Assembly (NCBI GenBank): GCA_008690995.1
Contig: VRMN01000005.1
Span: forward strand, 806,001 to 870,000
Length of the DNA: 64,000 nucleotides
Source of the DNA: Porphyridium purpureum
Taxonomy: Eukaryota > Rhodophyta > Bangiophyceae > Porphyridiales > Porphyridiaceae
Reading direction: 5' to 3'
Both the position numbers and the translations under genes were made by a program. Positions within the stretch are counted from its first letter, which is position 1; every line of letters starts with the position of its first letter. The notes beneath the pieces were generated by a model. That model saw only the letters and a program-made list of their open reading frames with translations. It made no database searches and was not told the DNA's origin. This document shows, in pieces, positions 46,475 to 55,873 of this stretch.

Positions 46475-47619
46475 GTCTACTCCGAATTCAAGCGGTTTCG
46501 CGGCCACCACCCCAACTCCTCGTCCGGATGCGGCTCTCCACGATTCCGCTTCCCCCTGCACCCGCTGCTCCTCCTCACGCGCGCCGCTTCGCCTTCCCCC
46601 GCCGCCTACGCGCCTCCCTCACCTTCCCCCTTTCCCTCCTCCACCCTTCCTCTCCACACTCTCACAGTCGCGCCTCCGTCTCGCCCTCTTGTCCCCTCCG
46701 CTTAGAAACCCAATATCTAAACCGCTTAAACCGAAAGAACCGATTGAGCCGTTTGGACCGTTTGGACCACTTAAACCGTTTGAAAAAAGGATGGCGATCA
46801 GCCGTAGTGTTCTGTGGAATGGTTGATCACGCTGTACCTCCGGGATTTTTGTGGGACGCGCGAGGTGGCGGTGCGAGCGTGTGAGTCTGAGAGGTCACGA
46901 CGCACTTGGGATGCGCTCTGCTGGCTGGCGGCCGCGAGGAGCGTGAAGTTCTGCGGCAGAGCACGCGACTGCGCGTGTGAGGGCGGGCGGTCGAGCAGCT
47001 TCGCGTTCGGGTCTGGGCACCACGGGGCCTCGCCGTGCTGACATCGGTCGCGCATTGACGGCGGGCGTCGGCGGCGGATGTCGATGAGACGGAAAGTGCG
47101 GCGTCAGTGCTCCGTAGTTTGGCTATCAGCATGGTTGTTCTGACTTCACGCAGGAGAGATGTCTTCTGCAAAGGGCCGACATATCAGCGCTATTCTTTCG
47201 CGCACCTGTTTCAGGCACTATAGATCAGTCTAGGCCGTATCCCGCGTTTGGCCGATGGTCGGAGCTTTTGCATGGCACTTGTATAATTCTCAGGGCAAGG
47301 AGCCATGGCGTGCTTGTTCGTGCTGGCCAGTCATGGAACAATGGCGCACCTGCGTGCACTGGTATGCGTCCCTTCTCTGAGCGCTTTTTCTGTGCTCATC
47401 CTGTTTATGTGCAGCTGGGTATGCAAAGGACATTGTCTTGTTCTCCCACTGTCTAACAGACGGGCTGTGGCGGGCATGTGCTCGGTTTGTCCAACCGCAT
47501 ATAGACATGGCACAGTGCTGCGTGTTCCAACGAAAAAGAAGAATTTGAAACCACGCAAGAGCGCCGCAAGGAGTCATTCTCTCTTGTTCGTGCCGCCGTC
47601 TTGCGCGCCGTACATTTAC
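46475..47619. other. Intergenic region
   Basis: 46490-46700 is nearly pure pyrimidine on plus. An aaaccg/ccgtttgga repeat runs at 46719-46782, and gctgtacc lies at 46831-46838. 46850-47600 contains only overlapping short frames without domains; a 258-codon plus frame (47305-48081) runs into the antisense of the next gene and is rejected. Confidence 0.5.
46719..46782. repeat. Short aaccg-type tandem repeat
   Basis: Units related to aaaccgctt and ccgtttgga, 8-10 bases long, repeat here with changes in orientation. The string aaaccgctta occurs both here and at about 35583. Confidence 0.6.
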
Positions 47620-50600
47620 TTACCATTCTTCAGCCACGAATGCCTCAATTCGACTGCACGCCTCCTCGAATGCATCCGTGTCGGCGAGCAAACTCACACA
47701 CACCATGTCGCGCACATCAGGCCTTCCGCCGTAAGGTCCGGGCACGCCCGCTACAGGAGCGTGTTGCTGTGCCTCATAGCGAAGCACTGCAGGAAGTACG
47801 AGTACCTTCTTGGCCTCGTACAGCTGCTGACTAAACGCCCACCCTGGAGAGGAGGACCATTCCTGCGGACGCGCAACATCATTTCTGACGATGGTGGTCT
47901 CCTTGTCGGCGCTGCGGTTACCGTTGCCCTCGTCCATCCGATTGAAGCCCCGCGCTTTGCGAACTCGAAACATGAGACTTGTAACGCCGTGCTGCGGCGC
48001 GTGTACCATCTCAAGGCTATCCACGAGTGGAGCCAAGCGCTTACGTGCTGTCTCATAATTATGCTGCAGGGCGCTGTGTAGCACACCGAAAGACAGCGTC
48101 TCCACTGCCACCGCGAGTGCAGAGAGCACAAACGGACTCATTTCCAACGGAAAGAATGACTCGCTGGCCGCTCGAAGACGTTGCACAAGCTCGCTCGTGG
48201 TGACAGTACCGCCGAATTGATTCCCACCGTCGTCTGCGGTATCGCTGCTCGGATCCATGCACACTAGCCATCCAGTTCCCCAACCGGGCAGACCCAAGGT
48301 GAGATCTGCGCTGCCAAAGACCAAAACCGGTACCTTCCAGTCCACACTGAGCGCGCCGGTGCACCAAGCCGGTGTGTGGCCGGAAGTACCTCTTGCGGCA
48401 CCATTCGCTGGTTCTCGCTCGGACCTTTTGCTGTCTGCAGACAGCAGACCGGACGCATAGTCGTCAATGATAACCGGGATCGACATGCTTGCTGCAAGAT
48501 ATGACAAGCTCAGCGCGTTTGATTCGATCCACGCTGCGCCGTGCGCGTTTGCATCTATTGAAGCAATCAAAATAGCTACAAACCGCTCATTCATAAGCGC
48601 ACGGATTTCAGCCATATCGACTGAACATGCCGCGTGTGGGTTCACCGTGTAGCGTTTGATCTCAAAGCCCATACTTTCAGCAGTGTGTCTGACAGATTCT
48701 CGACACGGGTTGGGCAGCAAAATCGCCGGACGAAGCGCGCGAACGCCTGGTTTGTTCCCACTTGGAGAACGGCTGTCAGCATGCGCGGCACGCAGCGCGC
48801 CTAGGATCAAATACAGTGCAGCCTGATCGCTCGAAGTCAGGTGCACGTGCAGAGCCGTACCGGTGCGTTTTCCTAGCTCAGAATACCACTCTGCCAATGC
48901 CCTTTTGCACACCTGCGCCGCCCGGTCTTGCTCATCCGCGTCAAGCGTTCCAACCATCGCTCCAACCATCGCAGCACTTGAGCGCTCCGCCATCAGGCCG
49001 AGAACTTTGGCGGAAAGGCTTGTGCACAACTCCGTCGCTTGGAATGAACGAAGTTGCCCTGACAAGTCCACTTTCTGCAACGCCGAGCTTGCGCGTTGCG
49101 CTGCGCGCTCAAACGTGATACGTCGAATGAATCGCCGTGTCGAGCTCTCGAAACGGTCGATCGGAGTACGACTGTCACGCCGGACGGGCTGCCCAGTTTC
49201 GCTCGCGTCAGATCTTGTGGGTACGAGCAGGTCTGCCGCACGCGCGCGGCCCAGTATACCCGGCATCAGATTCTGCCTCCTCTCGAGTTCGCAAACTTCG
49301 CAATGCATGCCTGCGTGCCGGTCTATTTCGTCCCGCGGCACCAGCGAACGGCACACTGGACATGGTATGCGCTGCGCATCCGAGCTCTTGTTCTGAACGG
49401 CGCGAGAGAAATTTTCCAGTGCAAGCGAGTCCTCGACAGTCCCTGAGTCGCCACCTGTGCTCACGATCCTTTCCTTTTGCACAAACGAGTCCGCCATGGC
49501 CATGAGCGCTTTCTTCGCTTGATCATCTAGCGACAGAAAGCCGGCTTGGGTTCTGAAGGTGTCATCACCGGGTGCACCAGTGCGATTGCGACGACGACGG
49601 AGCTCGACCTCGTCCACAAGCTGGGAAACAGGTTTTTCTTCGTTGGACGCAAAGCTTGATGCAATGAAACCAAGCGCCTCGTCGGCAGAAGACGCGCCCT
49701 GTCGGTCTCCTGTCGGCCTGAAGCGCTTGTCGAGAAATGCGCGCTCGCTTTGCAGTACAGGATCATCAAAGACAGTCGGCTGGATGCGTTCCGAGTTGTC
49801 CTTGTTTTCTTCCGTTTGGGAAGACAGAGAGCTTGATTGAGCCCCTCGCACGGGCGTTCCGCGTTCGCTTTTGGGCGTCGTTGACAACGGCGGGGGCGGC
49901 GGGGGCGGCGGCGTCGGAGGAGGAGGAGGTGGTGGTGGTGGGACAACAGCGTATGGGTCATCTCCAAGGTCATCAGCTTGATTTGAACCTGCTTGCTTTG
50001 TCGCATCCGTGCCTTTTCGAATGCGCGTCAACATCTCGTCCTCAAGACTCTGAGGCACAGCAGGAGGACGCAGAGCTCGTTCGGATATAGGCAATGAGGT
50101 AAGCGCAATGGAGATGCGTTCTCGATCCATGCCTGGCTCTGCGCGACCCGTTTCAGCAAGCACACTGGCATCCGCAGAAGCCTTGTCGGGAACACGTCGG
50201 ACATCCTCGCCGCTGGTCTGTGCATCCTGCTCGTCTTCAGAGGGCGCACTAGCGAGACTCTCAGCACTGTCGGTGTCTACGGGCGCGCGCTCACGCAACG
50301 AACGAATTGTGCCACCCACCTGCGCCGAGGCCCTCCAACGGCGCCTTCGTGACTCGTTCGGATTGATGGCCGGACCTGAGTCCGGGCCGGAGTCTGCCTT
50401 TAGCTCACTGTTCTTATCTGCAGCCTTTGGTCGTCCCCTGCGCTGCGGCTTCACTTTCGGCACCGCCTCTGGATTCTGCGGCGGCGACGCTCGCCGCTCT
50501 TGCGCGCCAGCAGCATGCTCATCGCTGTGCTGATCACCATGCGCTGCTGCATCTCCGTCCCGCCCTGCAGTTGTCCAACACACCAAGCTACGCGAGCGCA

Positions 50601-50661
50601 CGGCGCGCGGCGCGCGAGCAGCCGGGGCCACCGCCCACGCACATCCGGAGTCTCCCGCCAT
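47620..50661 (-). CDS. AT-hook/zinc-finger protein fused to a tyrosine-aminotransferase-like domain lacking the catalytic lysine
   Basis: 1013 residues from ATG 50661 (the track upstream begins at TTG). Order: AT-hook-like RRGRPK (74-79), Ser/Glu/Ala-rich linkers, a proline run (241-258), a zinc finger C434-x2-C437-x11-H449-x3-H453 followed by C454-x2-C457 that resembles ubiquitin-binding UBZ fingers, a helical stretch (500-590), and a C-terminal class I/II aminotransferase fold (about 595-1013). The fold aligns well with tyrosine aminotransferase: LTSSDQAALYLILGAL, AESMGFEIKRY, VIIDDYASG, VPVLVFGSADLTLGLPGWGTGW. In the last block the PLP-binding lysine position is Leu787 and the usual Arg after PGW is Gly795, so catalysis is unlikely. 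Probably a nuclear adaptor; function unknown. Confidence 0.75.
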   Translation of the reverse strand: MAGDSGCAWAVAPAARAPRAVRSRSLVCWTTAGRDGDAAAHGDQHSDEHAAGAQERRASPPQNPEAVPKVKPQRRGRPKAADKNSELKADSGPDSGPAINPNESRRRRWRASAQVGGTIRSLRERAPVDTDSAESLASAPSEDEQDAQTSGEDVRRVPDKASADASVLAETGRAEPGMDRERISIALTSLPISERALRPPAVPQSLEDEMLTRIRKGTDATKQAGSNQADDLGDDPYAVVPPPPPPPPPTPPPPPPPPLSTTPKSERGTPVRGAQSSSLSSQTEENKDNSERIQPTVFDDPVLQSERAFLDKRFRPTGDRQGASSADEALGFIASSFASNEEKPVSQLVDEVELRRRRNRTGAPGDDTFRTQAGFLSLDDQAKKALMAMADSFVQKERIVSTGGDSGTVEDSLALENFSRAVQNKSSDAQRIPCPVCRSLVPRDEIDRHAGMHCEVCELERRQNLMPGILGRARAADLLVPTRSDASETGQPVRRDSRTPIDRFESSTRRFIRRITFERAAQRASSALQKVDLSGQLRSFQATELCTSLSAKVLGLMAERSSAAMVGAMVGTLDADEQDRAAQVCKRALAEWYSELGKRTGTALHVHLTSSDQAALYLILGALRAAHADSRSPSGNKPGVRALRPAILLPNPCRESVRHTAESMGFEIKRYTVNPHAACSVDMAEIRALMNERFVAILIASIDANAHGAAWIESNALSLSYLAASMSIPVIIDDYASGLLSADSKRSEREPANGAARGTSGHTPAWCTGALSVDWKVPVLVFGSADLTLGLPGWGTGWLVCMDPSSDTADDGGNQFGGTVTTSELVQRLRAASESFFPLEMSPFVLSALAVAVETLSFGVLHSALQHNYETARKRLAPLVDSLEMVHAPQHGVTSLMFRVRKARGFNRMDEGNGNRSADKETTIVRNDVARPQEWSSSPGWAFSQQLYEAKKVLVLPAVLRYEAQQHAPVAGVPGPYGGRPDVRDMVCVSLLADTDAFEEACSRIEAFVAEEW

Positions 50662-51964
50662 CACTGCTACATGAGGCGGCTTTCGCCCGCCTCCTCCACC
50701 AGGCTTGCTCGCTTTCACGCAGCCGCAACACCTGCAGCCCGTGCGCCAGGCTGTACTCACAGTACCCCGCAAACGATCTGCGGCAGCTGTACCCCCACAG
50801 CCTTATTGGCCATGTGGCACGCGCCCACGCCGCCAAACATCAGACGAGCGGAAATCTCGCTGCGCACGCAGCAAACCACCCACCCGTGCCAGTCGCGCGC
50901 CTCTTCCTCTGTCTCTCTGTTTGAACGTGACCGCAGCGACGTCACGCCGCGCATCGCGCTCCACACGCCGTCCACCCCTCTTCCACCAGCCCACGACATC
51001 CCTCCTTGTCCCACACCTCCTTCAAGCGCCTTATCGGCTCTTTGCCCGTTTATCCGTTTATCCGTTTATCCGTTGAATCGTGCTCGGTTCTGCCACAACT
51101 CACCATGAGCTGCGCCGCACGTCTATTTTTAGAGTGCCGCGTGTTCATTGCTCGCAGCGCGGGTGTTCTGTTCCGCATCCACAACGTGTTGGCGCAACGC
51201 TGCCGCGTCTTCCCTCCCTTTGCCTCATCACGCTTTCTTGACCCAAAGACCAAACAGGGAAACAACAAAAAAAAAAGACGGGGCGTGTCGTGGCAGGTCA
51301 GTGCGTGTTCGTTTCAGATTTCGTGGTCATTTTCGTTGGCGGTTCTCGTGTTTGTTTCCTTCTTCGGACTACTGAATGAGCGATTCTGTGCGCTGGATAG
51401 CAACGCGTGCTGATTCGGTGATTTTGTGGTGATTTTGTGCGTGCGTGAGAGGGAGAGTGCGCTGCATTGGGGGAAACCCACGCGGGGCGCGTGGCGAGTG
51501 AGGCGCTTTGAGGCGTGGTGGTGGTGGACGCGCGCGTGCTCGGCATACAAACGTGAGCCGCTTTGGTATGATGTTCCGGTTGGCTTTGTACGTGGATCAG
51601 CGTGTGTGTTTGTGAGTGTGGGAGCAGTGATGTTGTGCCGGTGGTGGTAAATCGGCACAGAGGCGTCGTGCGTGGTTGGGTGGGACGGGGTGGGGGAACA
51701 TCCACGCGCGCGTGTGTTCGTGAGTGTGCAGGCATCCGGTTGTGTCACGCAGCGGCGGGGAAGCGCGCGGCGCTTGGGACGGGCGGGAGCCTGGTTTGCG
51801 TCGTGTTTTTTTTCGCTAGGTGAGGTGGCTCGCGGGGTGTGCACTGAAACGCGAGCGCAGAGGCCTGCGACGGTCGGACTGACTGCCGGAAGACGGTGCC
51901 GACGGAGCGCGGCGTGTGGGAGCAGGGGTGGTGGGCGCGTACGCGCGGGTGGGCACGTGCCGGA
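50662..51964. other. Divergent intergenic region with strand-skewed halves
   Basis: Left half (50662-51020) is C-rich on plus; right half (51400-51964) is G/T-rich on plus. In both directions the coding-sense leader is therefore G-rich. A ccgtttat repeat (51046-51069) lies between. Short open frames here are low-complexity and overlap each other. Confidence 0.55.
51046..51073. repeat. 8-bp tandem repeat ccgtttat, about 3.5 copies
   Basis: Three exact copies at 51046-51069 followed by a truncated fourth. Confidence 0.85.
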
Positions 51965-53542
51965 ATGGACCTGGAGTGGTCCGGCGCGCTTACTGCAGAC
52001 GCCGACGTGCGGCTCGAGGTGCTGGAGCCCGAAGAGCGCGTGTACTATGAGGTGGACTTGCTGGATGTGAGTAGCAACGAAAAGACACTGCTGGTGCGAT
52101 GTCTGAGCCCGCTGGGTGAGGCGGCGCGCGCGCAGTGGCGCAGCATCAAGAAGGACGACGGGGACTGCACGAGCGCCGGCACATCCCCGCAGAGCTTGTC
52201 GCGACAGGCGTCTGGAGGAGAAGAGAGCACAGATGACAGCACGGACAGGAAGAACTACGTCACATTTGAGGACGACGCATCAAAGGCAGAGTCGCGCTCT
52301 GTCGATCCGGATGCGCCGCGCGCGGTATGGGTGCCGCGCTCCTGTGTTTCGTTCAGGAAAGAACCAGAGTCTCACGCAGACTACGAGGCGCGTAGGCTGT
52401 ACCAGCCGCGCGCCGGTGGTGATGGCTCGACGGTCGCTGGAGATGCCGTTCTTGCGACCGAGACCAGGTTCGTATTCGAACCTCTGGAGGGAGACGCTGT
52501 CGAAGTACGATGCCGCGAAACAGGCACGGGACCCATTGGGTACCGCGAGGGCTACATGAATGCGATTATTGATGGTTTCTACCACGTCACATACCCAAGC
52601 GGCTCTGACGAAATGGTCGAGTTGAGCCGCATCCGGCCTGCTGGGTTCCGGATACCCGCCGATTTTTGCAAGCAGCGCGTCGTGGTTCCGGACAGTGTGA
52701 AGCAGGACGTGCTTGACACCAGTGACACACTTGTTGAGCTGAAAAACTCGCTGGGGCTTGCGCAGATCTACTTGAAGAAACAGGTGCCCAGCGACCAAGT
52801 CGTATTGGAGCTCGTCGGAGTGCGCAAGGCCATGGCAAACGTGGCTGTTGCAATGGATATCCACTTCCAGCGCGTTGGCAGTTTTGCACGTCTGACGGGC
52901 CTTCAGCGCATTCTCAACGCGCGGCTGGAGAGCGCGAAGATTCAGCGCGAGACTGCATGCACGCTTGTGTTCGAGGTGAGCTCGGACATGATTGGATCAT
53001 GCATCGGAAAGAACGGTACCAATCTAAAGGCAGCACAGCGCATTCCCGGAGTGATTCGTATTCGCGTCGATGATGATCTGCCTCGGGCGATTCACCGCGT
53101 GGAGATTCTAGCCACCTCGAACGAGGCCGCCGAGAAAGCGCGTGACATGATTGATCACGTTCGCGTTCAAATTGCGGTGGACGCGGATGAAATTGGACTG
53201 CTGATTGGGAAAAAGGGTGTGCACTTGCGCGAGATCGAGCAGCGCGCGGGTGTGTCCAAGTTTGTGCTCGTTGATCCACCGCATGCAGTGGGCAGGGATG
53301 AGAATCCGAGCATCGTATCTGAGGACGAACCGCAACTATCTAGCAACAAGAGACCACCCCAGTTTCTGGAAACGGTGGGACCCCGTAAGCAGGTGGCGCT
53401 CGCCGTTCAGCTTTTCAACATGCATCGCTCGTACTTGAGCAAGCAGCGTGAAATGGAGGAAAATGTTCGCAAGCTGCGCGAGCGCTTGGCCCTTGTGGGT
53501 ATCCACACAATCGCTGAAGATGCGGGGGCACCGATTTCTTGA
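51965..53542 (+). CDS. FMRP/FXR-like RNA-binding protein (two Tudor, three KH domains)
   Basis: 525 residues from ATG 51965, the first ATG in frame. Order matches animal FMR1/FXR: Tudor 1 (about 14-50 and 118-132, split by an acidic/Ser-rich insert), Tudor 2/Agenet (about 168-226: DAVEVRCRETGTGPIGYREG, GFYHVTYPSGSDEMVELSRIRP), the PADFCKQRVVVPDSVKQDVL junction, a KH0-like region (235-310) ending in AVAMDIHFQRVG, KH1 with GxxG at 348-351, and KH2 with GxxG at 415-418. The HFQRV/IHFRSL stretch and the KH1-KH2 spacing are FMRP-like. The RGG tail of animal proteins is missing; a coiled C-terminus (485-510) is present. FMRP represses translation on ribosomes. Family call by architecture; orthology is untested. 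Confidence 0.75.
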   Translation: MDLEWSGALTADADVRLEVLEPEERVYYEVDLLDVSSNEKTLLVRCLSPLGEAARAQWRSIKKDDGDCTSAGTSPQSLSRQASGGEESTDDSTDRKNYVTFEDDASKAESRSVDPDAPRAVWVPRSCVSFRKEPESHADYEARRLYQPRAGGDGSTVAGDAVLATETRFVFEPLEGDAVEVRCRETGTGPIGYREGYMNAIIDGFYHVTYPSGSDEMVELSRIRPAGFRIPADFCKQRVVVPDSVKQDVLDTSDTLVELKNSLGLAQIYLKKQVPSDQVVLELVGVRKAMANVAVAMDIHFQRVGSFARLTGLQRILNARLESAKIQRETACTLVFEVSSDMIGSCIGKNGTNLKAAQRIPGVIRIRVDDDLPRAIHRVEILATSNEAAEKARDMIDHVRVQIAVDADEIGLLIGKKGVHLREIEQRAGVSKFVLVDPPHAVGRDENPSIVSEDEPQLSSNKRPPQFLETVGPRKQVALAVQLFNMHRSYLSKQREMEENVRKLRERLALVGIHTIAEDAGAPIS

Positions 53543-53902
53543 AGCACAATCCTTCGCAGAGCGGGGGATCTGTACGTGCGTGTGTGTGTGTGTGTGCGTG
53601 TGTTCGCTTTGCTCTCTCTTCGTTTGGATGTCACCCAAGGGCTGCTCGAGTTTGGCCTGCTGGGCGGATAGACAATGTTGACTCGAAAAGTTTCAAGGAT
53701 GCGATGCATGACAGGATGGTGGATGATCGTCGTGTCGGATATGTGGACCTGAATTACGATCCTCTCGGATTCTTTATCGGTGACGCTGTGCAGATAGATT
53801 GAAAATAGCTTGCTCTTAAACCCCTTTTCCTCGATATTCCATAAAGAGAAAAAGGAGACTGATTTAAGTGAATCTTTGCAGCAAAGATGCAGCTCGACGC
53901 TA
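53543..53902. other. Intergenic between convergent genes
   Basis: Contains a (GT)n tract at 53575-53603 and otherwise nothing recognisable. Confidence 0.5.
53575..53603. repeat. (GT)n microsatellite
   Basis: About 13 GT units with a GC interruption, 35 bases after the FMRP-like stop codon. Confidence 0.85.
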
Positions 53903-55057
53903 CTAGCTCTTCTGCTCGCGTGGGATGACCCACGCCGGAAGCTTGGTTCCGCGCACAATCGCAAAGTACTCCAGCTTATCGGGGAAACTGCCTTCCGAAA
54001 GACCAAGGCCGCCCTTGTCTGCAAAGTAGGCGGCCGCTTTTTTGGCGTACAGCTTGGCGTCCTTTTTCTCCGCCTCGCTCGGATAATATGGCTTGAAGCG
54101 ATGAATCTCTACCGAGTTGTACATCTCTGTGAGCAGACGCAAGATCAGCCAGCCTCCGTTAATCGTGTCGTACGACGGCGAAAGTTTCGAGTATGGATAT
54201 TTGAGGATGTAGACTGAAACCGGGTAGCCCGCGACGAACGCACCCGAACGGAATGGAATCAGGCATTTTCCATTTTCTGTCGTCCCCTCCGGAAAAATAA
54301 GCAGCGGCGCCACGGGCGTCTTGTCGTCCTGCAGCTCGGCGAGGGCGCGCTGTCGTTGTATGATCTTTTCTGTCACATTGCCAGCGCCCGACGAAAGCCT
54401 GTCCACGTACAGACTCTGTGCGGCTGTGGCGATGCGTCCGACGAGCGGGATGTGCGATACCGATTCCTTTGCCACGAATGAGGGCATATTGTAAGACATG
54501 AATACCAAAATGTCGATCATGCTCACATGATTAGAGCAAACGGTGTAGTGCTTGGCCTCTTCGTAGTCGTAGCCGGGCTCATCGACGTACGCAACCCGCA
54601 CAAAGCCAAAGCTGAGGAGCATCATGCGCGCACAGAAGCGGCCGCAAAAAGTGAGGATCTTTTGCCGGTAGGCTGGCACCAGCTCGACTGAGTTGGAAGT
54701 CGAGTTGCTTGGCTGCGCGGCGCGCTCACTCGCAGTGTCACCAGTACCGAGCGCGTCGGTGGCATTTGCCCGAGTCGTTTGTTGCTGTGCTGCGTCATTC
54801 GCGGCCACGGCCTTCGAATGGCGCTTCTTCTGCTTTGTGAGTCTCGGCCCGAATGTCAGGTACGAGAAGTAGCACGCGAACACCCAAAATAACGCGTTTG
54901 CGACGCGCAGCGGCAAGAGCGGGATGGTGATCATAAACTTGACAAAGTCGAGCCACGAGTACGGCGGGATGTCGCGGCGGAACGCGTCGAAGATGGGGTC
55001 GAACTCATCACGAACCTCATGCACCACATGCGCGCCATTCTTCTCCAGCGCATCCAT
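53903..55057 (-). CDS. Lysophospholipid acyltransferase (LPCAT/LPEAT type)
   Basis: 384 residues, ATG 55057. Re-acylates lysophospholipids at the ER or Golgi. Seen: membrane segment near 42-68 (FMITIPLLPLRVANALFWVF), a disordered linker with Ala/Thr/Gln (80-125), a second hydrophobic stretch (130-155), acyltransferase box NHVSMID with H177-x4-D182, FPEGTTENG from 255, and LIPFRSGAFVAGYPV, which is typical of LPCAT1/2 and plant LPEAT. Plant LPEATs carry EF-hands at the C-terminus; none is present, so this is the short form. Substrate is not determined. Two GTACAGT elements lie 128-185 bases upstream. Confidence 0.88.
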   Translation of the reverse strand: MDALEKNGAHVVHEVRDEFDPIFDAFRRDIPPYSWLDFVKFMITIPLLPLRVANALFWVFACYFSYLTFGPRLTKQKKRHSKAVAANDAAQQQTTRANATDALGTGDTASERAAQPSNSTSNSVELVPAYRQKILTFCGRFCARMMLLSFGFVRVAYVDEPGYDYEEAKHYTVCSNHVSMIDILVFMSYNMPSFVAKESVSHIPLVGRIATAAQSLYVDRLSSGAGNVTEKIIQRQRALAELQDDKTPVAPLLIFPEGTTENGKCLIPFRSGAFVAGYPVSVYILKYPYSKLSPSYDTINGGWLILRLLTEMYNSVEIHRFKPYYPSEAEKKDAKLYAKKAAAYFADKGGLGLSEGSFPDKLEYFAIVRGTKLPAWVIPREQKS

Positions 55058-55873
55058 GCTTTCTCTCCCTCACCACAACCCCACACACGCACACACACAC
55101 ACACACATGCCCTCCCCCGCACCATTAGGCAGCAGGCACCGACACGCTGCGTCTTCTCGCACCGGCTGCGCCCAACATGATAAAAGTACAGTGCGCGAGG
55201 AATAATTTAATCGCGCCACAGTACCCACACGTCACTGTACATCAACTGAACACCGCCGCCATCCCGTTTTTCGCACCTCGAAACGGATCTCATCTCAGTT
55301 GTATCTGAGCGCGTTTGCGTATGAAGGATCACGGCATTTGCCTGATTCATTCATAAAGTTACGTGTGGTTCGTTGTCTCCTGTGCGAGTACTGAAAATGA
55401 TGGAAAATGATGAAAATGGTGAAAATGGTAATGGATTATTATTGATCGATGCGAGCGCGTGGAAGAGCAGCGGGGTTTTAGGGGGGTGTGGGGGTTTTGA
55501 GGGGTTGAGCCCAAGGTGGCACCGCTGGCTTGTAATAAAACAGCGCGGGTTTAATAGGAGCGATGATCTACACGGTGGGCGGTTTTGAGTATGTGTGAGA
55601 GCAGAGAACAAAGAGAGGGGAAGGAGGAAATTAGAGGAGGGAGAAGGAGCTTAAACCGATAGCGGGTGGAGCGGTCTTTTGTGTTGTTTTAGTTTTTGCT
55701 TTGGTGGGGTGTGGTGGGGTGTTGGGGGTTGAGATTCAAAGGACGTGTGATCGAGGGAGTGGGTGTGGTGGAGTGGGTGTGTGTGCGAGTAGTGAGGCGC
55801 GAGGTTGGGTGGGGGTGGGGAGAGGTGACGGAGCGGATCTGAGTGTGGGAGGGCAGGATGGCGTTTGTGGGGT
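55058..55873. other. Divergent intergenic region
   Basis: Holds the GTACAGT elements near 55185-55241 and a 9-base gaaaatgat-type repeat (55395-55432). From about 55590 the plus strand is almost pure G/A/T with GGGT runs ahead of the methyltransferase. No gene is seen. Confidence 0.5.
55185..55241. promoter_or_regulatory. GTACAGT/ACTGTACA elements before the LPCAT-type gene
   Basis: agtacagt (55185-55192) and actgtaca (55234-55241), inverted, 49 bases apart from start to start, with a partial copy acagtacc (55218-55225) between. The first continues into gtgcgcg as at 11886. Confidence 0.5.
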
